From the NCBI GenBank assembly GCA_965228625.1, contig OZ245829.1:2790001-2854000 (forward strand): 64,000 nt of DNA, written 5' to 3'. The position numbers were made by a program, and so were the translations under genes. Source of the DNA: UBA2767 sp965228625. GTDB taxonomy: Bacteria > Pseudomonadota > Alphaproteobacteria > Rhizobiales > Methyloligellaceae. How positions within the stretch are numbered: the first letter of the stretch is position 1; every line of letters starts with the position of its first letter. The notes under the pieces were generated by a model. It was not told the DNA's origin. It made no database searches and was given only the letters and a program-made list of their open reading frames with translations. Below are positions 34,386-42,048 of the stretch, piece after piece.

Positions 34386-35381
34386 TCAGGGGCGGCGCGA
34401 CGGGCCGAACAGGGCGGCGCAGGCGTATGGCGCCATCGAGCGATCGCTGTGGCCGATGCGCGGTATGATGCGCGAATGCCACCGGAACGCGCAATCAAGG
34501 CTGATGGCGGCGGACTGGGCGACCTCCACGAAGCTCAACCCGCGGGCAAGACGATGCGGCCCCTGGGCCATGGCTTCGTCCGTCAGACGCAGGTCGATGG
34601 AGTTCGGATCGTCGTCCTTCTCGCCCAGCATAATCGTCAGCGGCGTGTCCAGCGCAGCCTTCAACGTCTTCTCGCCGATCGGCAGATCGGAAAGTCCATA
34701 TGGAAAGGCGAAGGAATCGCTAGGCAGCATGTACCAGCCCGCATTGGACGCGACCGCCCGCTCCACCCGCGCCGCGCCGGTGTGCAGAATATAGCGGTGA
34801 ACGAACTGGGCGCCCGCGGAGTGGCCATACATGTGGAACCGTTCCGCCTCGAGCGAGAATTGATCACGCACCGCGTCAACAACGGTATCAAGCGCGGTGA
34901 GGCTCCATTCCTGGCTTGCGTGGTCCTTGCCGTCGCGGCTGCGCACATTGCCGAGATTGTAGGCGTAGGTGGTCCGCCATGAACTCCTTGAGAACTCCGG
35001 AACGACGAGCACGAATCCGTATTGCTCGGCGAGCCCGATCCAGGAATCCATGTACCACCACGCATCACGCGTCACGCCGTGCATGACGATGCACAGCGGC
35101 ATATCAGGCGTGAAACGTCCCGGCAGATAGACAAGCGTCTTGATGTTTTTCTTCTTCCGCGTCTCTCGAAGCCGCACCTGAAGAACACAGAGCTTCCCCA
35201 GTGCGTGCTCCTCGAGAAGGCGCGTCTTGAACGCGGCCTTCGATCGGCGTTGCCGCGCGCGCTTCGGTTTGGACGCGGCTGCGTCCTGCTCCGCGCGGAG
35301 CGGTGTCTTTTTGACGTCGATTTTCTCGGGTTCCGGCTGATACACCTGAGACGTCTGTTGCCCCGTTGCTGTCTGAGCCAT
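34386..35381 (-). CDS. Alpha/beta hydrolase, PHB-depolymerase/esterase-like
   Basis: A 331-residue protein with a basic, polar N-terminal extension (first about 60 residues, RARQRRSKAAFKTRLLEEH) and no signal peptide. The fold shows oxyanion region MHGVTRDAWWYMDSW, nucleophile GHSAG (Ser188), candidate acid in GEKDDDPNS (Asp256-258) and base His311 in IGHSDRSM, the order of esterase/depolymerase enzymes. The substrate is unknown. It starts three bases after the ABC transporter gene ends, so it is the last gene of a tight three-gene operon. Confidence 0.85.
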   Translation of the reverse strand: MAQTATGQQTSQVYQPEPEKIDVKKTPLRAEQDAAASKPKRARQRRSKAAFKTRLLEEHALGKLCVLQVRLRETRKKKNIKTLVYLPGRFTPDMPLCIVMHGVTRDAWWYMDSWIGLAEQYGFVLVVPEFSRSSWRTTYAYNLGNVRSRDGKDHASQEWSLTALDTVVDAVRDQFSLEAERFHMYGHSAGAQFVHRYILHTGAARVERAVASNAGWYMLPSDSFAFPYGLSDLPIGEKTLKAALDTPLTIMLGEKDDDPNSIDLRLTDEAMAQGPHRLARGLSFVEVAQSAAISLDCAFRWHSRIIPRIGHSDRSMAPYACAALFGPSRRP

Positions 35382-35384
35382 GAC

Positions 35385-37064
35385 TCACATGCTCCTTCCA
35401 TTGGATGCGAACTCACTGAGTTTTTCGGAACGACCCGGAACGGACGTGAAAAGGCGCCGGTTCCTGAGCCGCCAGATCTGGTTCCACTGCATGAAATCCG
35501 CAGCGGACGGCGAGGCCACGATGAGCGTGATCGAGCGGTCCGAAACCACCGCGCCAAGGGCACGCTGGCAATCCTCGTCGATCAGAAACACCGGATCGTC
35601 GATCAACAGGACGGACGGATGCGTCGCCGCGGCGCGCGCCAGCGCGATGCGGCTGCGGACGCCGGCCGGAAGACTCCGGCCGCCTTCGTCTAATCGCGTT
35701 TTCAGACCTTCCGGGAAATATGGGCTGTCAGGATCGATTCCGCACCGGGTCAGGATCTCGCGAACGGTACGCTCGTCCAGGTTCGGCGCGCCATAACGGA
35801 TGTTGCGCGACAGGCTGCTTCGCAGCAACGGCAGATCGGCGGAAACCATCTTTACGCGCCTTTGCCACGCTTCGCCGGACAGCACGCGCATGTCCTGGCC
35901 GTCGAGCGTGATGCCGGCCTCGGCCTCGTCAGCCGTGCTCAGTCCCGCGATCGCATATAGCAGGCGGCTCTTGCCCGCACCGCTCGGTCCCAGGAGGAGC
36001 ACGCGCCCTCCGGGCGCAATACTCGCGCGCAATGGTTCCGGGAAACCCGAAAACTCGGCATCGTCAAGCGTTAACGCGGCCGGTCCGGTTATCACGTCAC
36101 TTGCGAGGACCGAATGGTCTTTCGGCATTTCGAGATTGGCGAAGGCGGCCTTCAGGTTGCGCCGGCCGACCTTGAAGCTGGCGCGGTATTCAAGCGCGAG
36201 CATGAGATCGCGCAATGGCCCTGACGCCAGTCCGATCAGGAAGAACGCGGTCGCCAGTTCGGCAATCGTGAGGCTGCCGAGGTTCTTGAAGAAGATTGCG
36301 GCGAAAGCCGCGACACCGAGCGTCGCCGGCATGACGGCTTCCGACAGGGCTCGCATCAAGCCGGCGAGGACGCTGCGCCGGACCAGGGCCTTGCTCATCG
36401 CCCTGCTCTGGCTTCTGAGACGGGAGAGTTCGCGCGCGACGCGCCCGAAGTGGCGAACGAGTCCCGGCGCCCGCGTCAGCTCGGCCACGTTCGCTGCCAA
36501 CCGGCCACGCAGCCGTCTCGCCTCGCGTACGCGCGCCCGAAACGTGATACTTGTCGCCGCGCCAACGCACATCAGCCCGACCAGCACGGCGCCGGTGACG
36601 GCGGCGAGCGGCGGACTGACAATGTAAAGCGCGACAATCGCGCCGGATATCGAGAAGCCGGCCACCGTGATCTTCGCGACGCCGCGCGCGACCCAGTTCT
36701 TCATTGACGTCAGGTCGGTGATCATCCGGGTCATCATGATCCCGAACCTGAATTGCGGCCCGCCGCGCGGCGGAAGCTGGCTGATGGCCCGGAACAGCCG
36801 CGAGCGGCAGGCGGTAACGTAGTGCTGGCCAAGCTGTTCGGCCTGCGCACGTTCAAGCGTGCGCAGGCCCAACACGGTTGCGCCACCGGCCAGCAGGCCG
36901 GCAATGACGACACCCTGCAGAGCCGCGATCGATGTGCCGCCCGAAAAGCCCGTGCTCAACAACAGGGCGAGCGCGACGGCGACGGCGGCCTGGCAGATGC
37001 CATTGAAGGCCAGCCAGAGAAACATGCGACGCCGGCCGCCGCCGAAGATCCTCGGAACGGTCAT
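35385..37064 (-). CDS. ABC transporter, fused membrane and ATPase domains, degenerate NBD
   Basis: A 559-residue half-transporter: five or six membrane helices (1-300) with coupling region RGGPQFRFGIMMTRMITDL, then an ATPase domain. Walker A (GPSGAGKS, about residue 356) is intact. The ABC signature is LPAGV instead of LSGGQ, Walker B ends in Asp-Asp rather than Asp-Glu (LLIDDP), the Q-loop Gln is missing (MVSADLP) and the switch His is Ser (VASPS). It may bind ATP but hydrolyse it poorly, or pair with another ATPase. Its ATG overlaps the stop of the preceding gene by four bases (ATGA), so translation is coupled. Confidence 0.88.
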   Translation of the reverse strand: MTVPRIFGGGRRRMFLWLAFNGICQAAVAVALALLLSTGFSGGTSIAALQGVVIAGLLAGGATVLGLRTLERAQAEQLGQHYVTACRSRLFRAISQLPPRGGPQFRFGIMMTRMITDLTSMKNWVARGVAKITVAGFSISGAIVALYIVSPPLAAVTGAVLVGLMCVGAATSITFRARVREARRLRGRLAANVAELTRAPGLVRHFGRVARELSRLRSQSRAMSKALVRRSVLAGLMRALSEAVMPATLGVAAFAAIFFKNLGSLTIAELATAFFLIGLASGPLRDLMLALEYRASFKVGRRNLKAAFANLEMPKDHSVLASDVITGPAALTLDDAEFSGFPEPLRASIAPGGRVLLLGPSGAGKSRLLYAIAGLSTADEAEAGITLDGQDMRVLSGEAWQRRVKMVSADLPLLRSSLSRNIRYGAPNLDERTVREILTRCGIDPDSPYFPEGLKTRLDEGGRSLPAGVRSRIALARAAATHPSVLLIDDPVFLIDEDCQRALGAVVSDRSITLIVASPSAADFMQWNQIWRLRNRRLFTSVPGRSEKLSEFASNGRSM

Positions 37065-38128
37065 GACGCCTTGTGCTGCGCGCCCGCGCTGCGGACCAAG
37101 GCCTCGGCCGTCGGCCCGTCTGAAAGCTGGCCCAGCGCGTAAACGGGCAGTCCGGTTGCGACTTTCGCTTCGCGAACGGCGAGCGGCGCCATGGTCATGC
37201 GGCCGCCCATTCCGAGCATGCGGTAACCCTTCTCCTGCAGCCACCTGATGCCCGAGACCGCGCCCATCGCGTCATATGCCGTGAACAGCGTGCCGAAGAC
37301 GCGCAGACGAAACGACTTCGCGGCCAGCAGCGCGGCGGTTTCCGGCTGCAACAGGCCGTCGGCCACTTCGAGCACCGCCACTTCGCATCCGTCCTGCGCG
37401 AGATGGTCGATCAGGTTGTGGGCGATGGATTCAAGTTCCGCCGTCGGCACCTTGTAGGTGCTGGGGTAACCGGCGTCGGTGAAATCGAGGACCGAATGGG
37501 CCCCGGAGTCGATCATGAGCCAGGGGTCTCTGCCGGCGCCGGTACCCGTGACCTTCGCGGCGCCGACCCGGATGCCCTGTTGGCTCAGTCCGCGTACAAG
37601 GGCCGCGGCCGAGGCCGTCTTGCCTGCCGTCATGCTCGTCCCGACGACAAGAATCACCTTGATCGGCAGGCGCTGCTCGACCTTCGCGAGCGCGAAACCG
37701 GAGACATTGAGAGGCATGCCTTTCGAATCGCAGATGGCGCCAAGCGGCACGATTTTCGTCGCGGCCTTCGCGCGACGATTGCGCGAGAGCTGGCTGGAGG
37801 CAATGCCGCCCGCCGCAACCAGATCGTCCGGCCAGCGTCCGTCCTGCAATTCGGCTTCGAACTGATCCGGCGCGTAGCGGCTTCCGCAGCAGACGATGAT
37901 CTCGTCGCCCGGAAACATCGACGCGCGCCGCCCGGTCGTCAGCTCAATCCGCGGGTGGTGTCCGAGGGTCTCGACCCGCGCAAGAAGAAGATCACCGGCG
38001 GCCGGATCCCAGTTGGCGACCTTGAGCTGAACCATGTCGTCCGTCGCCACGCGGCGCGTCGCAAAGGACTGTTTCGCCTTCGAGAGGCGCTCCCGGTCCA
38101 GCGGCTGGTAAAGTTGATTCGACTTCAC
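37061..38128 (-). CDS. DUF1611-like P-loop NTPase
   Basis: A 355-residue protein whose C-terminal two thirds is a P-loop domain: VGTSMTAGKTASAAALV (about residues 157-173), GAAKVTGTGAGRDPWLMIDSGA, and EVAVLEVADGLLQPETA. This resembles DUF1611 proteins and the dethiobiotin-synthetase fold. DUF1611 member DgcN acts in D-glutamate use, but whether this one does is unknown. The N-terminal 120 residues are separate and beta-rich. GGAGG before the GTG at 38128 sets the start. First gene of an operon driven by an ECF-type promoter. Confidence 0.75.
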   Translation of the reverse strand: MKSNQLYQPLDRERLSKAKQSFATRRVATDDMVQLKVANWDPAAGDLLLARVETLGHHPRIELTTGRRASMFPGDEIIVCCGSRYAPDQFEAELQDGRWPDDLVAAGGIASSQLSRNRRAKAATKIVPLGAICDSKGMPLNVSGFALAKVEQRLPIKVILVVGTSMTAGKTASAAALVRGLSQQGIRVGAAKVTGTGAGRDPWLMIDSGAHSVLDFTDAGYPSTYKVPTAELESIAHNLIDHLAQDGCEVAVLEVADGLLQPETAALLAAKSFRLRVFGTLFTAYDAMGAVSGIRWLQEKGYRMLGMGGRMTMAPLAVREAKVATGLPVYALGQLSDGPTAEALVRSAGAQHKAS

Positions 38129-38170
38129 AACATTCCTCCGATTTGTTTGGATTGCCAGAACTGAAGCGAG

Positions 38171-38196
38171 AACGGACTGAGGGCAGCGGTTATTCC
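38171..38196 (-). promoter_or_regulatory. ECF-type promoter of the DUF1611-ABC-hydrolase operon
   Basis: On the minus strand GGGAATAA carries GGAAT at 38196-38192 and CGTT at 38174-38171, with a 17-base spacer. The start codon is 42 bases further. The minus-35 box lies in the left arm of the inverted repeat 38189-38240. Confidence 0.6.
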
Positions 38197-38240
38197 CGCG
38201 AAAACCGCGGAAACAAAAAAAATCGGTTTTCGGGAATAAC
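38189..38240. repeat. Divergent inverted repeat in the promoter region
   Basis: The left arm (38189-38207) and right arm (38224-38240) are reverse complements over 17 bases with a two-base bulge in the left arm. The spacer is 16 bases and A-rich. Each arm contains one GGGAATAA minus-35 element pointing outwards, so the repeat couples the two divergent promoters. It may be an operator or simply a duplicated promoter element. Confidence 0.75.
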
Positions 38241-38257
38241 TGGCGGTTTCCACCGTT
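38233..38257 (+). promoter_or_regulatory. ECF-type promoter of the poly-Asp protease gene
   Basis: GGAAT (38233-38237) and CGTT (38254-38257) are separated by 16 bases. The gene starts 71 bases downstream. It shares GGGAATAA and the CCGTT core with the sigma factor promoter at 32841. Confidence 0.65.
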
Positions 38258-38327
38258 GTATTGAATCAATGTGAGCGATGCGCCTTCGGCGCATGGCACG
38301 AGGCTCTTGCGAAACCGAAAAGGCGTC

Positions 38328-39836
38328 ATGGTGGAAATTCCGGCACCGCTTCGAAGAATCCGCGCGATCGCGGACCGGTTCGTGCGCCGTGCCGTTTATC
38401 TGTTTCTGGCCCTTGTGGTGGCCATCGTCTCTTTGCCCTTCGTCGCGAACGTCTTCATCAACTCCGACGACGGCAATCGTCTGGAATTTTTCGTCACAAC
38501 TGCCCATGCGGACGACAATGACGACGATGATGATGACGATGACGACGATGATGACGATGACGACGACGACGATGATGATGACGATGACGATGATGACGAC
38601 GACGTCGGCCGCTTTGGCGCGCCAAGCCCCGCGGCACGCGCCGGCCGCAGAGGCCGCGGTGCAACGGCAGGCGGCGCCAGCGCGCCGGCGCCTGAGCAAA
38701 CGCTTGGCGCCGACACCAGCTCGTTCGTCCCGAACGAGATTCTGGCGGTAAACAGCTCGCCCGAGGCGATACAGGCCGCCCAGCAGCTCGGCTTCACCGT
38801 CGGCCCCGTGGAAGAGGTTGACGGCCTGGGGCTGACGATCACGCGGCTGGGCGTGCCGCCCGGCCTCGACACGATCGCCGCGCGGCAATTGCTGGAAGAC
38901 AGCGTCGAGGAGAAATCCTTCGAGCTGAATCACGTGTACCGGCCCGGCGGCAAGCCCTGCCGTGGCCATCGCTGTTACGGCGCGCGCCTGATCCGCTGGC
39001 GCGGGACCGGACTGTGCGGCCCGGGTGTCCGGATCGGCATGCTCGATACCGGGATCGACATGGCGCACGCGTCGCTGCAGGACCGCAACATCACGGTCCG
39101 GACCTTCGCGCCGGCCGAAACGGAGCCGTCTTCAAAGGATCACGGCACGGCGATCGCGGCATTGCTGTCGGGCCATTCGGAAAGCAAAACGCCGGGGTTG
39201 CTTCCGAACGCCGAACTGTTCGCGGCCGACGTGTTCCATACCGATCCTGACGGCGGCGCCGCAGCCGACATCGTCAGCCTTGTCAAAGGGGTCGACTGGC
39301 TGCGGGGGAGTGGGGTCGGCGTCATCAATATGAGCCTCGCGGGGCCACCGAACCTTGCTCTGGAAAGGGCTGTCACGGCCTTGAACGAGGGCGGGATCGT
39401 GGCGGTCGCCGCCGCCGGCAATGGCGGGCCGGGCGCGTCCCCGCGCTATCCCGCGGCGTATAACGGGATCATCGCGGTGACCGCGGTCGACCACCGGCTC
39501 AGGCCCTATCCGCGCGCCAACCGGGGCGATTACATCTCATATGCCGCACCCGGCGTCCGGCTGTGGACGGCCTTCCCTGACGGCGAGGCCGGCTACCGTA
39601 CCGGAACGTCGTTTGCGACGCCGTTCGTGACCGCCGTGGTGGCGTTCGTCCGCAGCGCAAACCCTGAAGTCAAGGAAGTCTCCTCCCTGGACGCGCTCCT
39701 GAAGACTCGCGATCTCGGGCGTCGCGGCAAGGATCCGATCTACGGCAAGGGATTGTTGCTGGCACCGGCGGAGTGCATCGGTGCGGAGCCGGCCACCGGA
39801 GCGGTGACGGTGCCTCTCCGCAAACCGCGCTCATAG
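38328..39836 (+). CDS. Subtilisin-like (S8) serine protease with poly-aspartate tract
   Basis: A 502-residue protein. Residues 15-45 hold a signal-anchor or signal peptide (AVYLFLALVVAIVSLPFVANV). Residues 65-92 are 28 consecutive Asp after DDN. A linker and a possible propeptide follow, then the S8 domain with Asp240 (MLDTGID), His272 (DHGTAIA), oxyanion Asn365 (AAGNGG) and Ser428 (GTSFATP). It is probably a periplasmic or secreted active protease; the acidic tract may bind calcium. AAGG before the ATG at 38328 is better than the GTG at 38271. Its promoter matches the ECF sigma class. Confidence 0.88.
   Translation: MVEIPAPLRRIRAIADRFVRRAVYLFLALVVAIVSLPFVANVFINSDDGNRLEFFVTTAHADDNDDDDDDDDDDDDDDDDDDDDDDDDDDDDVGRFGAPSPAARAGRRGRGATAGGASAPAPEQTLGADTSSFVPNEILAVNSSPEAIQAAQQLGFTVGPVEEVDGLGLTITRLGVPPGLDTIAARQLLEDSVEEKSFELNHVYRPGGKPCRGHRCYGARLIRWRGTGLCGPGVRIGMLDTGIDMAHASLQDRNITVRTFAPAETEPSSKDHGTAIAALLSGHSESKTPGLLPNAELFAADVFHTDPDGGAAADIVSLVKGVDWLRGSGVGVINMSLAGPPNLALERAVTALNEGGIVAVAAAGNGGPGASPRYPAAYNGIIAVTAVDHRLRPYPRANRGDYISYAAPGVRLWTAFPDGEAGYRTGTSFATPFVTAVVAFVRSANPEVKEVSSLDALLKTRDLGRRGKDPIYGKGLLLAPAECIGAEPATGAVTVPLRKPRS
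38511..38603 (+). repeat. GAY codon tract encoding poly-Asp
   Basis: 31 codons: two Asp, one Asn, then 28 Asp. GAC and GAT are mixed irregularly, so it is not a pure trinucleotide repeat and the amino acid run appears selected at protein level. Slippage in length between strains is likely. Confidence 0.9.
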
Positions 39837-39854
39837 TCGGTCGGGGGCGGTTGC

Positions 39855-41795
39855 CTAGCCGTTCTTCGCTCCGGCATCGGAGCGGCGTCCCAGCACAAAT
39901 GTCAGAACAAGCAGGACGATTGAACCGACGAGCAGGCACAGCCACCAGGGATAACCGTAGCCCGTCGGGATCAGGCCCCCGCCAACGGCGACAATGCCAA
40001 CCAGAATAGCGTATGGCATCTGCGTACGGACGTGATCGACAGGATCGCAGCCTGAGGCAATGGACGACAGGATTGTCGTGTCCGAAATCGGCGAACAATG
40101 GTCACCCCAGACCGCTCCGCCCATCACGGCCGCCGCCGTCGCGTAAATGAGATGCAAGCTGTCATCGCCCTGCGTCATGCCGTTGGCGGCCATGATCCCC
40201 CAAACCAGGGGAATTGCCAACGGCATCACGATACCCATCACGCCCCAGCTCGACCCGGTCGCAAATGCGGTCGCCGCGGCCAGGACGAACACCATCGACG
40301 GGACCAACTGCGGTGCGATCGTATCGCCCAGCGCCGACACGAGAAAACGGCTTGTCTGAATCACGTCATTGACGCCTGCGAGCGCCCAGGCGAGCGTCAG
40401 GATGATGATGGCAAGCAGCATCGTGCAGGCGCCGGAAAACCAGGCATCGACGGTTTCCGACAGCGTCAGGATCCCCTGGCCCATCGAGAGTCCGGCGGCG
40501 AACAGGACCGCGAACAGGGAGCCCCACATCATCGCAATGTAAGAATCCCCATTGCCGACGATATCCCGGATCAACGCGTCGGCACCGGCCGCTTCCTTTC
40601 CGGTCACATAGATGCCAATCAGCGTGCCCAGGACAAGAACCAGGATCGGCACGACCGCATTCAAAGCGCGTTGCGGCGTATCCGCGCTGTCATCGCGCTC
40701 ATGCGTCTCTTCCGTGGACGCTCCGAAACTGGCCCCTTCACGGCTGACCAGTCCTTCCAGGCGAGCGCGCCGCTCGGCCCGCAGCATCGGCCCGAAATCG
40801 CGGCCGGAGAACGCAATGAGGAACACGAACAGCAAAGCCAGGATCGAGTAGAAACTGTACGCGATTGAATTGAGGAAGATCGAATAGGCAGCTTCGTCAT
40901 AACCTTCGATCGTCGCAACGCTTTCGCCGATGAGCCCGACCTCGAAGCCGATCCATGTTGTGACGAGCGCGATGGTCGCGACCGGTGCCGCAGTCGAATC
41001 GACAAGATAGGCCAGCTTCTCGCGCGATATGCGAAGCCGGTCCGTGATCGGCCGCATGGTGTTGCCAACGATCAGGGTGTTCGCGTAGTCGTCGAAGAAT
41101 ATCGTGAGGCCCAGGGCTCCGGTCGTGACCTGGCCCGATCGGGGCGTGCTCGCCATGCCGACAATCGCATTCACGATGCCGCCGGTGCCGCCGTTCCTCG
41201 AAATGATGCCGACCATGCCGCCGATCAGGAGCGTGAAAAGGATGATGGCGATATGATCCGCGTCGTTGATCGCGTCGCGGACGTGGACCGGCACGGTGTC
41301 CATTAGACCGCTCCAGAACGACGACGGCGAAAGCCCGTAGGCGAGCGAGCCGCCGAGCCAGATTCCAAGAAAGAGCGCCGGGATGACCTGGCGAAAAACA
41401 AGCGCAATGAGGATCGCAAGAAGCGAAGGCAGGATGGACATCCAACCCGGTATACCTTTGGCGTTCGCCGCAGCAAGCAGCCCGCTGTCGTCCTGGGTGA
41501 CCGTGAACTTCGGGTTGCCATCTTCGACCCGGATATCTTTGACCGTCGCTTCTCCGTCAACGACGGCAATGGGATAGGCCTGATCGCCAATTCGCAGAAC
41601 CGGCGCCTTTGCCGGGACAATCCTGCCCTCGGGGTCCGAGATTTTCACGTCGAACGGCACACCGTACAGAACCACGCCTGGCGCTTCGATCTTGACGTCC
41701 GCCGCCTGCGCAGTCCCGATCAGGCCGGTCCCGGCCAAAACGAACGTCGCAGCAACAAACAAGACAAATCGGACCAATGAATTGCGCTTGTACAC
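39855..41795 (-). CDS. Na+/H+ antiporter NhaC family protein with periplasmic N-terminal domain
   Basis: A 646-residue transporter. The first 32 residues form a signal peptide (LVRFVLFVAATFVLAGTG, cleavage after AQA). A beta-rich extracytoplasmic domain follows to about residue 110, then about twelve helices with the NhaC signatures GGTGGIVNAI, FFDDYANTLIVGNTMRPITDR and GDHCSPISDTTILSS. It should exchange Na+ or an organic cation or amine for protons. The GTG at 41795 has a GGGGGAG site; the ATG at 41864 does not. Confidence 0.9.
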   Translation of the reverse strand: MYKRNSLVRFVLFVAATFVLAGTGLIGTAQAADVKIEAPGVVLYGVPFDVKISDPEGRIVPAKAPVLRIGDQAYPIAVVDGEATVKDIRVEDGNPKFTVTQDDSGLLAAANAKGIPGWMSILPSLLAILIALVFRQVIPALFLGIWLGGSLAYGLSPSSFWSGLMDTVPVHVRDAINDADHIAIILFTLLIGGMVGIISRNGGTGGIVNAIVGMASTPRSGQVTTGALGLTIFFDDYANTLIVGNTMRPITDRLRISREKLAYLVDSTAAPVATIALVTTWIGFEVGLIGESVATIEGYDEAAYSIFLNSIAYSFYSILALLFVFLIAFSGRDFGPMLRAERRARLEGLVSREGASFGASTEETHERDDSADTPQRALNAVVPILVLVLGTLIGIYVTGKEAAGADALIRDIVGNGDSYIAMMWGSLFAVLFAAGLSMGQGILTLSETVDAWFSGACTMLLAIIILTLAWALAGVNDVIQTSRFLVSALGDTIAPQLVPSMVFVLAAATAFATGSSWGVMGIVMPLAIPLVWGIMAANGMTQGDDSLHLIYATAAAVMGGAVWGDHCSPISDTTILSSIASGCDPVDHVRTQMPYAILVGIVAVGGGLIPTGYGYPWWLCLLVGSIVLLVLTFVLGRRSDAGAKNG

Positions 41796-42048
41796 TGAAA
41801 CACTCCCCCGCCATTGTTTTCCGGATTGATTCCCGATCGATTGATGAGCGTCGACGCTTCGCATAGCGCGTGAAAGGTCTCGCGTTCAGTTTTCAACTCC
41901 CACACCGGTACAGTGCCCACCTCGGCCGAAATACACACACTTACACGAACTGTGTCCTGAACTCGGACAGCACGATACAGTACAGGACCGGGAGCAACCC
42001 GACACCGGAGGATTTGGCGAGAGGGGATTCGCAAAAAAACCGCAGGAT

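Noticed and set aside
38511..38603. Poly-Asp tract as CRISPR-like or microsatellite noncoding repeat
   Set aside because: It is in frame inside the protease gene and has irregular GAC/GAT usage; no spaced repeats.
41796..42048. Short inverted repeats between NhaC and the peptidoglycan-active gene
   Set aside because: Five-base arms only; expected by chance.
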